Origin: Blastobasis lacticolella
Taxonomy: Eukaryota > Arthropoda > Insecta > Lepidoptera > Blastobasidae
Length of the DNA: 64,000 nucleotides
NCBI GenBank assembly: GCA_905147135.1
Contig: LR990046.1
Location: forward strand, 13,732,501-13,796,500
Direction: 5' to 3'
Part shown: one piece after another, positions 27,201-35,430 of the stretch
Position numbering within the stretch: the stretch's first letter is position 1
Layout of the letters: the number at the start of each line of letters is the position of its first letter
Made by a program: the position numbers and the translations under genes
Notes under the pieces: model-generated
Databases searched by the model: none
Told to the model about the DNA's origin: nothing
The model's input: only the letters and a program-made list of their open reading frames with translations

Positions 27201-29306
27201 GCAGAAAACCCTATTACATGAAATTGTTTAATACTGTCCTCAGACACAAGAAAGTCATAAAACGCAATTCCAGTAATCGTTCTCCACCATCGAGTGCTTA
27301 ACCCTCCGGCTGTTTGACCTTCGCAATTTACATTTTCGTCCCCCGAGGCCGTAATATGGCTGAATTTGGATGTCGCCCAAACGCTGTTTTTTTCGAGCAG
27401 GCCTTATTGAATAGCCGAGGTTCGATACCGGAGGCTTGATATATCGCCCATATTTGTCACGATCGCGTATTATTGGAGGGGCATTCTTTTGTTCTTTGCT
27501 GGGGACAAAACATGTCGGTTTGTGACCCCGGATTCTCGCATGACGGGGTGGCGCTGTCACCCCGCGTCATTGCACCCAATCACTTTACGCGATAAATTCA
27601 ATTTATTCGGCTAGATCCTGCTCGTGGCGTAGGAAATAGTATTTTTATAGATACGTCTGATTGTGAGTGAGCTATCCGATTTACTGCAGGAGTGTTTTAG
27701 TACTCGTATAAGTCATTATTTGATTCCGAACTTGAAACTTAATTTTCTCTATTTAGACGGCGATTTTATCTGAGTACGCACTTACTCTTTTTAATGGGGT
27801 AGGTAATAGCTGTGAAAATGCCGTTTCAAAGAAAACGTACTTAAATTGCTTTGCTTGTTCTTGATTAGGTTTTATTTAGGAACGCGTTTATGTTATTTTA
27901 AAACAATGAATTCGAAATATGAGGACGCAATTGAAGCATCTGAAATCTAATTTTAACGTTACTACAGTACAAACACAACGCATCACCCATATTGCGACTG
28001 TACTGAAAGCCGCCAAAAAAGGACTGTCTCGCTTTCAAGTAGTCTCATTACTAGATTTAATTTTAATTGCATCGTCAAACGTAAGATTGGCGCGTGGCAA
28101 GAGGGTAAACAAATTGTTATTCAAGGATAGTGTACGATTTGTCAACATGCGTTGGGAGTGTCGCCCTTCCAACACGTCTTCATTCGACGACGAAAAAAGA
28201 GGGGTGTTGCATGTTGGCTTTGTGGCTTTGTATATCTGTTTGTGCCTTTGTGGCTACGTAGCTCTTGAATGGATGCACCGATTTGGATGCGGTTTTCTCT
28301 ATTTGAAAGCCAGTTTAATTAGTTGAGCTTTGTTTTATTTAAATTGATGTTGTAGTTTAGAAAATATTTGAATTTAAGTAAACTTGGTGGGGGTTTTCCG
28401 ACATTTTCCGTCAGTTGGGTTAATACCTAGTTAATATAGAAGACTATTGAATTGCAGTTAAGGGAAACCTAGTCTTAAACCTTATTGACGGCAAAAACAT
28501 CGACTCAATTCACAAATCACCTAGACAGGTACCTGTCTAGTATCTACTTATCTTAAGTCAATTTAAAATAACTTCTAAATAAAGGAACATTTGCTACTTC
28601 TTTTTCCACTTTGTCGTGAGTAACAACTCTGGTACCGAGTGAGCGACATACGCGTCGTCGATGCGACGCGTTACTTATTTGTGCTCGGACTAGGTTGTCA
28701 CGTACAGTCGAACATGGCTGCACAGGGACTGTACGTAAAACGACGCATTTTGTTAAAGCCTATAAGCCTTCGACTGTACCTATATGCTGAGCTGGCTTCG
28801 TGCGAACATTCATATTTATACTACTAAGGAGGCAAGATAGTGTTCAGCACGCCTGATGGTAAGGAGTTACGCCGAGTAAGTTTACAATAGTACAAGGGGT
28901 ATCACTAGCGTGTAACAGACCCCATAAAATCTTTCCACACTCTTCTTGAAGAACTCTATCTTGTATTTACTTGTGAAAACCTCTTTGGGAAGCTTATCAC
29001 GATTCTCTCCGAAACTCAAGGAGAAAACGAAAGTGAATAGAATAAATAGGTCTTCTAGGCAAGCATTACATCTTCGATCTATCTTATACCGTAACAACTC
29101 ACCTGACTATTAGGGAAGGTGGCGAACGCAGACTGCACTTTATGCAGCGCATGGTCCTGCTGGTGTCCCGGCGGCGGCCTGCCTCGCGGGAAGTGGAACC
29201 GCGGGATCACGCGCTGCGAGCCCGCGGCCGCGGTGCGCACCGAGCGCTGGAGGGTAGTGTGCGCAGGCGCAGAGGCCGGCTTCGGCGGCGTCGACGCAGC
29301 GTAATT
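2463..29306 (-). CDS. PPP2R3A: PP2A regulatory subunit B'' (PR72/PR130 type), gene span, 5' end not found
   Basis: This encodes a calcium-binding regulatory subunit of protein phosphatase 2A; family members bind the scaffold A subunit and direct the catalytic subunit to substrates. Ten exons on the minus strand were joined: 29103-29306, 11667-11803, 10406-10583, 9150-9292, 8965-9065, 7937-8105, 6125-6251, 5359-5523, 4480-4562 and 2463-3231. They total 2076 nt (691 aa plus stop) and every junction is GT-AG and in phase. Family hallmarks in order are IPRFHFP (about residue 34), [54 protein letters not shown]-hand 1 (236-247), [19 protein letters not shown]-hand 2 (314-325), [28 protein letters not shown] and [10 protein letters not shown]. 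The B''-specific N-terminal leader normally precedes IPRF; its exon was not recognised, so the start is missing. The alpha/PR72 name follows similarity to animal B'' subunits; orthology to a particular vertebrate paralogue is not resolved. Confidence 0.93.
2499..2521. repeat. GAC/GTC trinucleotide microsatellite inside coding sequence
   Basis: A run of GTC units on the plus strand encodes the eight-Asp run near the C terminus of the PP2A B'' subunit on the minus strand. Repeats of this kind commonly vary in length between individuals. Confidence 0.85.
3780..3803 (-). CDS. possible 24-nt cassette microexon of the PP2A B'' gene
   Basis: A strong donor (GTAAGAA) follows a stretch that can begin at an AGGGAG acceptor. 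It would insert 24 nt (KTQVAMLG plus changed flanking residues) without shifting frame between exons 4480-4562 and 2463-3231. The better-looking CAG acceptor 4 nt upstream would break the frame. The two flanking exons also splice directly in phase, so this would be alternative at most. This is inference only; transcripts are needed. Confidence 0.25.
4480..4562 (-). CDS. PPP2R3A: PPP2R3A-like exon ([10 protein letters not shown])
   Basis: The exon is 83 nt, in phase 0, out with two bases. The product [20 protein letters not shown] followed by GSDAQDQ matches [20 protein letters not shown] of vertebrate proteins, the conserved acidic end of the B'' core. The donor is GTAAGT. Confidence 0.94.
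4875..5280 (-). mobile_element. two related LINE 3'-end fragments in a PP2A B'' intron
   Basis: At 4875-5060 and 5110-5280 the two pieces share CAACGTGTTCC/AACACGTTGCC, GCGTACAGCTGG/CGTACGCATTATA and the GACGATGCGGCCGAAGATGG block. They match 21045-21185 on the plus strand (TTCTAGACAGGCATAATCC, CCTCGGCCGCATCGTCGCTT). They look like the end of a reverse-transcriptase ORF and its 3' UTR. Confidence 0.5.
5359..5523 (-). CDS. PPP2R3A: PPP2R3A-like exon ([16 protein letters not shown])
   Basis: The exon is 165 nt (55 codons) in phase 0 at both ends. It codes for [20 protein letters not shown] and [20 protein letters not shown] followed by [15 protein letters not shown], nearly identical to the vertebrate B'' segment. 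The acceptor is TCCCCCAG and the donor GTAAAC. Confidence 0.96.
6125..6251 (-). CDS. PPP2R3A: PPP2R3A-like exon with EF-hand 2
   Basis: The exon is 127 nt, in with one base, out in phase 0. The product is [19 protein letters not shown] followed by [17 protein letters not shown] and CLCQ. The loop [12 protein letters not shown] is a canonical EF-hand with all ligand positions, including Glu at position 12. The acceptor is ATTCCAG and the donor GTATGG. Confidence 0.96.
7302..7432 (-). pseudogene. decayed tandem copy C of the same exon
   Basis: The minus-strand translation still reads [13 protein letters not shown], parallel to [13 protein letters not shown] of the functional exon, followed by a deletion and drift. 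The DNA keeps the blocks ACATCCGTGGTT, GTTCTGGTTG and ATTGGAGA in order. A TTCTCAGTCTGACTCAC block after it matches the donor-side flank of the functional exon. About 270 bp of unrelated repeat separates it from copy B. Confidence 0.65.
7480..7745 (-). repeat. interspersed repeat (GGTAACAAAAATG family)
   Basis: It lies between two decayed exon copies. Relatives at 46230-46505 (plus) and 53365-53475 (minus) share the GACAGCCCACCTGATGGTAAG, TTACAGGTAACAAAAATG and CTTGACAGAGTCC-type blocks. Confidence 0.65.
7752..7910 (-). pseudogene. decayed tandem copy B of the [11 protein letters not shown] exon
   Basis: The plus strand runs parallel to exon 7937-8105. Shared blocks include TCTATAGCC, GGACATCC, GTGAGCCGGTTCT and CTGGAGAG in the same order, with substitutions and a deletion near the exon 5' part. 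The copy is followed, just before the functional exon, by the sequence that also flanks it. The frame is broken and no acceptor remains, so it is a dead duplicate in the intron. Confidence 0.75.
7937..8105 (-). CDS. PPP2R3A: PPP2R3A-like exon ([11 protein letters not shown]), functional copy of a triplicated unit
   Basis: The exon is 169 nt, in with two bases, out with two bases. It encodes [20 protein letters not shown] and then [19 protein letters not shown] and IEYWYR, matching the B'' segment RMSYADFVWFLISEEDK. Among three similar sequences at 7302-8105 this is the only one with intact frame and splice sites; the other two are decayed. The donor is GTGAGT and the acceptor ATTCCAG. Confidence 0.95.
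8158..8336. mobile_element. foldback MITE in a PP2A B'' intron
   Basis: Arms pair through ACCGCCTATCTCCGATAG / CTATCGGGTATCGGCGGT, GCCGCCATTTTGATGCAATT / AATTGCATTAAGATGGCGGC and AACAGCC / GGCTGTT. It ends about 50 bp from exon 7937-8105. A partial relative at about 52640-52700 keeps CGCCTATCTCCGATAGTATG. Confidence 0.75.
8965..9065 (-). CDS. PPP2R3A: PPP2R3A-like exon with EF-hand 1
   Basis: The exon is 101 nt, in with one base to complete Ser, out with one base. It codes for [15 protein letters not shown] and then the calcium loop [12 protein letters not shown]. Loop positions 1, 3, 5, 9 and 12 are Asp. The Asp at position 12 in place of Glu is also seen at the equivalent site in vertebrate B'' proteins. 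The donor is GTAAGT. Confidence 0.94.
9150..9292 (-). CDS. PPP2R3A: PPP2R3A-like exon (NRSWSG segment)
   Basis: The exon is 143 nt, in phase 0, out with two bases. The product [18 protein letters not shown] followed by [19 protein letters not shown] and INQVTQYF matches the B'' core containing NRSWSG and EEEEDINQ. The acceptor is TTTCCAG and the donor GTAAAT. Confidence 0.95.
10197..10376 (+). pseudogene. remnant of a non-LTR retrotransposon ORF2 C terminus
   Basis: The translation [20 protein letters not shown] followed by [14 protein letters not shown] and [10 protein letters not shown] resembles the end of LINE reverse transcriptases (WFGHVMRR...GKRSRGRPK.RW...NADP). Conserved reverse-transcriptase motifs are absent, and it lies antisense in a PP2A B'' intron. 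It is a 5'-truncated relic, not a host gene. Confidence 0.7.
10406..10583 (-). CDS. PPP2R3A: PPP2R3A-like exon (DVVDTHPGL segment)
   Basis: The exon is 178 nt and completes the split Glu codon, then codes for [19 protein letters not shown] and [20 protein letters not shown], ending SRYVHT in phase 0. The DVVDTHPGL motif is almost invariant in PP2A B'' subunits. The acceptor is TTTTCCAG and the donor GTGAGT. Confidence 0.95.
10818..11068 (-). mobile_element. about 250-bp retroposon (family A), intact, 10-bp target-site duplication
   Basis: The direct repeat ACGCACCCTT at 10808-10817 and 11069-11078 flanks the element exactly. Read on the minus strand it starts GCCGTGTGGTGTCCGGCAG and ends CTGTGATGATG, so it has a GAT-type 3' tail as expected of a LINE-mobilised short retroposon. 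Related copies are at 43099-43362, 52212-52420, 59741-59879 and 63706-63966. No Pol III box was identified with confidence. Confidence 0.85.
11667..11803 (-). CDS. PPP2R3A: PPP2R3A-like exon (CPLYWK segment)
   Basis: The exon is 137 nt, enters in phase 0 and leaves with two bases of a Glu codon. The product [20 protein letters not shown] followed by MPLFLATQQ and [10 protein letters not shown] matches the B'' segment KVCGCPLYWKAPMF...FIAMWR of vertebrate proteins. The acceptor is TTTGCCAG and the donor GTGAGT. Confidence 0.93.
12439..12576 (+). pseudogene. 45-aa ORF, possible transposon-derived fragment
   Basis: [20 protein letters not shown] followed by [20 protein letters not shown] and KCTEQ has the charged, non-random look of coding sequence. 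Its end (EF-x-EQNGLLF-x-C) vaguely resembles the start of BED-type or CGGBP1-like zinc fingers found in hAT transposases. It stops right after the first Cys. No flanking exon or inverted repeat was found. Confidence 0.25.
14374..14526 (+). repeat. interspersed repeat (TTCTTCAAGAA family), best copy
   Basis: GGAGTTCTTCAAGAAAGGGG, GGTGATGCCCCTGGTATTGC and CTTAGTGGTATAAAAAAA mark this roughly 150 bp unit, which ends in a poly-A-like run. Other copies are at 56065-56214 and 57551-57695 (plus) and 37460-37600 (minus), with fragments at 12747-12810 and about 28840-28975. It is probably the 3' end of a LINE or a SINE. Confidence 0.7.
14884..15118 (-). mobile_element. tRNA-derived SINE (family B, tRNA-Gly-like head)
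   Basis: Read on the minus strand, the head at 15042-15117 resembles tRNA-Gly: A-box-like TGAGTGGTTCAATGG, a TCTGCCAT anticodon-loop region and B box GGTTCGATTCCCGG. The body ends with GGGGCTAGATGGCGCTGTG. Copies at 38421-38649 and 54070-54308 share both head and body. Confidence 0.8.
17194..17274. repeat. near-perfect inverted repeat with 9-nt loop
   Basis: Left arm 17194-17227 and right arm 17237-17274 pair along ACGAGTACATTGGTGAACAT and AGGTATCTTTAAAT, with one 4 nt ACCT insertion in the right arm. It could be a minimal MITE or a recent local inverted duplication. Confidence 0.8.
21045..21185 (+). mobile_element. LINE 3'-end fragment
   Basis: It is related to the pieces at 4875-5280 on the opposite strand. 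The shared part CTCCTTCAAGGCCAAAGTG to CGTCGCTTATAATCAGGCG resembles the end of a LINE ORF. It is short and non-functional. Confidence 0.45.
22113..23030. mobile_element. non-autonomous hAT-like DNA element with 8-bp target-site duplication
   Basis: The element is 918 bp. It begins CAGTGGCG and ends CGCCACTG, and is flanked on both sides by AAGCCAGT (22105-22112 and 23031-23038). Inner ends are also related inversely around AAGGCAAGCCG. An 8 bp duplication and a CAGTGGCG-type terminus are typical of the hAT superfamily. No transposase frame is visible. A small palindrome, GAGCGCGAACT facing AGTTCGCGCTC, lies at about 22922-22948. Confidence 0.85.
23990..24180 (+). mobile_element. Helitron-like 3' end
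   Basis: It ends GTAGCCGAGGCGGATCGCTAGT, with the CTAGT terminus typical of lepidopteran Helitrons, preceded by CCTACGCAACGGATTTGATG. A similar end, GCCGGGGCGGATCGCTAGT, lies at about 43520-43538. Confidence 0.5.
24596..24805 (-). repeat. minus-strand copy of the GCGTAGTTT repeat
   Basis: It reads AAAACAAAGTCGCTTCCTGC and AAACTACGCAACGGATTTTA to GCGCCGGGTCCACTAGTTTT, the reverse complement of the 39351-39550 copy. Confidence 0.7.
26386..26613. mobile_element. foldback MITE with a central ATCGAT palindrome
   Basis: Terminal arms of about 60 bp pair imperfectly, both reading TTCAAGATCAAAA then CCA(C)TATAAAAAATAAACC and GGGTG(A/G)ATTATTT. A near-perfect palindrome, TTTCTAATCGATACT facing AGTATCGATTAGAAA, sits off-centre at about 26519-26553. 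Confidence 0.8.
28180..28322 (+). repeat. interspersed repeat shared with 56985-57115
   Basis: The translated strings [19 protein letters not shown] and FLYLKASLI resemble IYLCVCGIIALKLMDRFRC and LFERQFN on the minus strand at 56985-57115. The shared peptide reflects a shared DNA repeat rather than a gene; no start or conserved domain was seen. Confidence 0.55.
29103..29306 (-). CDS. PPP2R3A: PPP2R3A-like, first recognised coding exon
   Basis: The exon is 204 nt, phase 0 in and out, coding for 68 residues from NYAAST to FPNSQ. It carries IPRFHFPRG, the conserved start of the B'' core, after a Pro/Ala/Thr-rich linker. The acceptor ends in TTTTTCCAG and the donor is GTGAGT. The polypyrimidine tract is a TTCTTA-type microsatellite that looks like the tail of a retroelement. 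The exon is GC-rich compared with its surroundings. An upstream exon ending in phase 0 is required and was not found. Confidence 0.88.
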
Positions 29307-29309
29307 CTG

Positions 29310-29600
29310 GAAAAAGAATAAGAATAAGAATGAATTTATTGACCTTAATAGTACAAGTAGGTACAAAAATGGTAAGTATACCTGCTTAAATTAACTATGG
29401 GCCCTGCACTAAGGCAATTTGAATCGTATCAAAGAGATGCGTGGTTAGGTTTGTTATCATAATAGATTGTTGGGCGCAATGAAGAAGATAATATACTGTG
29501 TCCACCATAGTAGGCAAATAAAGTGAGGTCAAGCAAAGAGTGAAATATTGTAAACAGACGTATGTCATAATCACGAGAAATGTGTTATATTTGTGATGAA
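29310..29600 (-). mobile_element. probable 3' end of a retroelement abutting a PP2A B'' exon
   Basis: On the minus strand a non-coding stretch ends in GGTCAATAAATTCATTC and a tail of TTCTTA units that runs directly into the splice acceptor of exon 29103-29306. The body was not matched to a second copy in the window, so the extent is approximate. Confidence 0.4.
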
Positions 29601-32600
29601 CTTCTCGCCATGTGAACATGAGAAAAGAAGTGTGTAAAAATATGAAATCAAAACTAATTACGAAGCTGTGCTAATACGAAGCTTTCAGTAAAATTAATCT
29701 TTTGCGAATACCGCCCAGAAAATTGAGACACAAACACCCTGAGTCGAAGAAAAAGCGACAATCCGCAACTTAATAAAATCCAGAACAGACGCGACCGCCC
29801 AGTATCTCGAAATGTAGCTAAGTGCGTATTAAAAGTTATGAGCATTCTCATTTAGATGTCTTTATAGCCTCTTTTTGTCTCTGGACTTTCCTTTTGTAAT
29901 ATAAATAAAAAATAAGGTTTATTTCCTCTGTAACTTGCGCTTATCACCTATTGTATAGTTACAATGTTACAATAATACCTCATTAATTTGGTTATAGGAT
30001 TGGCTGTTGACTACCTTCACTCGAATGAGTGTTAGAGATGGGTAATAAATAAACGTCACGGTAGGATCACAGGTAGGAACTTATTACAAAATCACATCAT
30101 AACAAAAACACACAATAAAAGAGCCGCTAGGAGCATCAGTGACATTTGGGTTTATTAACGTTGTCCCCCGAATCGGGAATGAACCCCGATGCAGATGAAA
30201 ACATCAGTAGCTTCTCTATCTCTGTGGCGTAAAAAGTTTCTAAACTAGTGACATTATACACCCATCTCTAGCAGTTATTCGAGTGAAGTTAGTCACAAGC
30301 CCGTCCTCAGTTCTATATAACAGCTGTAATGGGCCTGAAATGCTTGTACGTGTGCGCCATACGCGGCGAGAGGTGAGAGGGGAGCACTTGGAAGAGATTT
30401 ATTACAAGACAATATAAGTTCAGTATCGACGTGATATATTTTCTCGATTGTCTGCTAAGTTCTGTGCGCCGATGTCTGGGTATTTTCGTTGTTTAGTTTA
30501 GATAGTTACCTAACTATTAGAAGTAACTATCTAAGTACATAGTCTTTAATCAGTTTTCAGAAATGTGTTTTTCGTATCTGCGGAGAGCCTTGCCCTGATC
30601 AACGTGATTTCATATCAAAGTTCTTTATTAATAATTATAGCTAGTTAATTCCTTCAAAGTGTACAAGAACAAAATTCAAAGCAGTCGTTGTAGTAAACAA
30701 AAAAATTAAATTGTTCGAGATCTTAAAAAATAGTGGCCACATAAACACGTTTTGAAGATTGTTTTGCATATTCGCTCGCACCAATCCCACATTTTGGCAG
30801 CGTGCGTGTACAATCTAGAATTCTAGACTTTCCCGAACAGCGATACCGCATCTTACTATTCCGGCCACGTGGGTTCGATCTCTCTCGTCGGCGGCTCGGA
30901 TTTTGCACACGTAATTTTATTACAGCTCTAATCGCTCACTGATCCGCCGCGGATAGCATACTTATAGGACGAGGCGGCTGGGTTTAAAAGAAGGCTTCAT
31001 ATTTTCCACGATCTGATTCGAAATGCGATTTTAGGTATCTAAGTTATTCAAGCTATGATTTTTCCAACTGACTTGTCTTTTTTGGTGAATAAACAATACT
31101 CATAATCACGACTTGCGGTATCAATTACGCTACGTATATTGCGTATAGGTGTCTTGAATTATATAAGAAACACATAGAATGTTAATTTCTACTGATACTA
31201 CTGCAAACTATCCAAATAAAATACATAATTTAGATAGTCGGTCTGGACTGATTTTAGTTTCAGTTTGCGTTTAGTGTTGTAGAGTGCGTGCAAAACAGAT
31301 AGCCAACAAGAACAATTCCAGGGATGCCATACCTAAGTGCAGAGATATCTTGCGCGCCCGTAAGGAAGTTCATAGTTCGTACAAATAATGCTGAACGGCG
31401 AGCCGTTACGGCGCCCATCAGATTCCTTTCTGTTTTGTTCCAAGTCTGAGAGGCTAATCATGGCCGTTTACATAAAGCCCGAAGTTTTATAAAACAATGC
31501 TCCAAAAGACAGGTTCAGAGACGGCAAGTGACGCCGATGACATTGTCACCTGTTCAACGAACTTATATCCAAATTTTAGCATATACGCGCTATTTCTCTA
31601 TGTACATAGTACCTATAATATTATCTTTGCATATACGTTGGCACGGGGCTGAGTCCGCCCTGGCTCCTTGGCCCAGTATCCGACGCACGTCACGAGTGCC
31701 ACGTTGCGTACGCGCAGTATTTTGGTACGGCCACGTGTTCATTAGACGAAGACCGCCACCAAACAATTTAGGCACCAAACGCCGGTTCACTGCTCTACGA
31801 ATAAAAAAATTGCATTGCGAGACCAAAATTTTTTAAGTGATTTATTTATTAAAACTTTATGCACTAAAGGTACATTGGCGGACTTAAAGCTAAAGTAGCC
31901 TTATCTACCAGTCAATCGTGAAAAAAAATTGTATCAAAAACGGTAGACGGTGCCGGAGAAACAATAAGATAAGGTGAAAGAAGAGACACTATAGATATAC
32001 GATAGTTGATTTCATCAACGACAATATCGTACTTACGGTGATTTAAAGTTTAATTACAGACGGACTATGTGTCTACGTTTTTAAACCAACGTCCTTAGAT
32101 CCTACAGTTCATTACACCTCAGTTCGTACATATTATATTTAATTATATAACTACTTAATTACAATAAAATTATTGCAACGCAAAAACTTTCATACCTACC
32201 TAATTGTTTTCAGCAAAACAAAGACGACGCATGTATAAATTGTAAATGAAATCGAGCGGTCATCAACCCTCGTTACGACAAACTCATTACGGAAAGGCAG
32301 TTTTTTCGTACCTATTCACGGCGTCACAGGTAAAATTACGTCGCTTTTACGAGAAAATCTTGAGCACCAAATACAGTTTCCAGGAATGCTTTCGACAACC
32401 TCATTCTTACCGTTTCGCGTTGTTACGGCAATATTCATAGCTATGTTTTGTAGCTATGATTTGACCTATCTTTGTTTGGCTTATGTTTGGTTTACTATGA
32501 CGTGATTGGTGATTGATATGTCTATTTGAATTTCTTATTGGCAACACGTTAACCAAGTAAAGTCATTGTTGTTGGCGAAGGACTTTATCTTGGCAGTAGT

Positions 32601-34841
32601 ACTTATTTGAGATAGACAAAACGTTTATTCAAGACATAATTCACATTATAGTTGCTTTTGTTAGGTATTGGTATTACAAAAGTTAAAATATACGACATCA
32701 CACTGTTTATTATCGTATCATGATCACATTGTAGAATAGGTTTGTTGATAAAATCTGAGCGCATTTTCATAACAATGAAACCCAGTGAAAGAATTTTAGA
32801 AGTCCATTTTAAAATGTTTAAGTTAATGCTTGAAGGTAATGTCAAGCGTAATGAAATATGTGCTTTATTTTCAGGACTATTAATTTCAAATGTGAAAGTA
32901 ATAAGTACCTACAAATACTTTTTAGAGCCCTGAACCTGGCTCTTACGTACGAGACTGTCAAAGTCAGTCAATGTGCCAAACTGGCGAGAAATTTCCAATT
33001 CTCAAGGAAAACCGAACGAACGTAGGCATAGTATATTCAAGTCTTTGAACGTAAGATATAAGTTACAAGTACGGCGAAGTTTGCTCAACGTGCGCTCAAC
33101 AACTACCCAAAGCTTTATTACATACATTTTTAAATAATCCAGATAAATTAGGACGTAAGTACCTCAAGTTGAACGTCAACAGCGTACGAATTTCATTGTC
33201 CCTGTGTTACACACATCCCTAAAGCTCCACGTTACGATTTTAATTCTTCCAGCGATGGGCATAAGAGCTACTCGGTCACGTGATGTTGCTGCTTGTACAT
33301 CATGTATGTACTGGTTTGTACTCGTACAATGTCTACGTAATGACACAAAGCCCACCGCGCCGAACGCTCAAAGCGATCCTTCCTCGCGTGGGCGACGCGA
33401 TTCAAGCACACGACTTCTTTTGTGTGTCTACCTTCATTTTTCACCAGATTCGTTGACCGAACAGTTCTATATGAGGTAGGTATGTGGTACACCGTGTTTG
33501 GGGCCACTGGACATCGGTTTAGGGTTCAGTTGTGGAATGAAAATTGAAGGAAGGGACGTCATCGTAATGACGTCCATGACAATCCACTGCTGATGAGTGA
33601 GTTAAACCACTTTATAGTACATGTTTTAAAATACAACGGATACTTAGAATTGGGAACAGAAAAAGCAATAGGTAGCCCTATCGCTTAAAGCGATTTCTCC
33701 CTTGCAACCTTTTTGGGCAGATCTGTCAACTGGAATACATTAAGAAAAGTTCAAGAAAAGAATTTGAGCCTCCTCCATACAGAACTTCTCAAAGACTGCC
33801 CCCTATTTTTTTCTTTAAGGGTAAACATTTAGAAGAGGAAATCGTGAAACCTAATTTACTTAAAGACCTCTATATACTAGCGTACTCTGTATACTATGTA
33901 TCCGAGGTGAGTAACAGCAGCTTTGTATGTATTTTATAATCCCTTTTGGCAATATTGTAGGTAAAGCTTAATCCCACAAAATGGAGGTCCAGACACTCCT
34001 TCGCCATTCAACCTGGCGTCCATATTATTTTGAATACCTACAACCACAATAGACAGACATAGCGTCAAAATGAAATCCTCCAAAATCCTCTTAACTCGCA
34101 CTGACATGGGTCGGTCAAGCCGGACGCTTCAGGCTCTGCTATGGGTTAATCTGTACGAACTTTGAAAAATGGCAACCTGGTTGGTGGTTTTCATTTTATA
34201 ACAAAGAGTTCCGATATTGCAAATTGTAGGTCTAGACCCCTTTGAACTAACATAAGGCCAACCTACACGGTTGTTTATTATTGGTAGCTGCAGGGTTTGC
34301 GGCAAGTCAAATGAAGTTATGTCGACTCAGATGAAATTTTAATGAGCATTTGCGTGCCCCCAATAGCTAACGCGACTGGTGTTTGCCGCCTCTAATGAGA
34401 CTGCGCCTACGCATTCTCGCTAATACCCAAATGGCTGCGCGCCGGCAAATGAAATAGAGATGCGCAAAAATTTACACAATTTGTCGCTAGTCATACCTAG
34501 CCAACTGCTATGTCTAAAATGACGAAGATTAAAAAAATAGCTCCATTAAGTTACCTAAATAAATAATTTGCTGGAAAATTGCACGGAGTTGGATCAATTA
34601 AAAAAGAAAAATAGTATCTTTACTAGACGACACGATTTTCCAAAAACGTTGATAAAAAACATAATCATTGCGTTTACATTTCATATAAAATATTAATCCA
34701 GATCCAGTTAGGCGCATATTAAAATTGAATGCCAACTGTACCTGGATTTAAATATCTGGATCAGGGAAATGTGTCCTGGGGTCGCCTTAGTGAAGACCAT
34801 GGTGTTGTTATGTGGGTGGCAGGGGTGACCGCTTTCCCTGT

Positions 34842-35001
34842 AAATGCGCTTATTACACATTCCTAAATTCAGTGTATTTAAAATAATTGATACAAAAATG
34901 TACCTTATTCTATGAGCAATACATTCTACTTTGATTTGCTCTTACACTTTTTGTTTCTGAATTCAGTCACTGAATTTAGGAATGTGTAATAAACGCATTA
35001 T
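34842..35001. mobile_element. about 160-bp MITE
   Basis: The ends AATGCGCTTATTACACATTC and, reversed, AATGCGTTTATTACACATTC continue into CTAAATTCAGTG on both sides, giving arms of about 33 bp. The interior is AT-rich with no frame. Confidence 0.8.
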
Positions 35002-35338
35002 CTAAGAATAAACATAAATGAACCGTTGGGTCACGGACATCCTCATCCGATTATCGACTACGCATGAATCAAAACGGCGCATCCCTATATTAAGCAAATC
35101 ACTTCGTTCTCAACAATGGCTCCACAAAACATCTTCACTTATTGTTCACCAGTTTTTTTCGAATCCGCCTCACGATTATTGCCTTTTGAGTGGGCTTGAT
35201 TACACTGCGTTGTATAATTTTATGATATTTCGTAATACCTAAGAGTAGGATGGTGTATGAGACGTTCATTTTGGAACGAGTGAGTTGATGGTTTGTTTAT
35301 GTTTAATTTTGAAATCTATTTGTTCCTAATAGGTATAC

Positions 35339-35430
35339 TCATCATCATCATCCTGGCGTCAATCAGGTTCGACGCGATATGAGTTGTTCTTATCCAATTC
35401 GCTCGGTTTTCGGCACCCTGGATGGTGATT
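35339..35430 (-). repeat. CAT-tailed repeat
   Basis: It is related to 45455-45545 through the CAT run, the CCTGGCGTCAATC start and the CTCGGTTTTCGGCACCCTGG end. Confidence 0.45.

Larger units (their letters stand above)
11804..29102 (-). other. 17.3-kb intron of the PP2A B'' gene
   Basis: The intron lies between exons 29103-29306 and 11667-11803. Besides the elements listed separately it holds AT-rich sequence with no supported gene. Stretches 15.6-17.1 kb, 17.3-21.0 kb, 23.1-23.9 kb and 24.9-26.3 kb showed nothing firm. It may contain enhancers or alternative first exons that cannot be told from sequence alone. Confidence 0.7.

Noticed and set aside
27255..27560. 101-aa basic open frame on the minus strand
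   Set aside because: The composition is that of a GC-richer non-coding stretch; no domain, signal or plausible splice context was seen. A repeat fragment is more likely.
30120..30240. Another tRNA-like SINE head
   Set aside because: GCCGCTAGGAGCATCAGTGAC and GGGAATGAACCCCGATGC recall a tRNA, but no second copy or body was found in the window.
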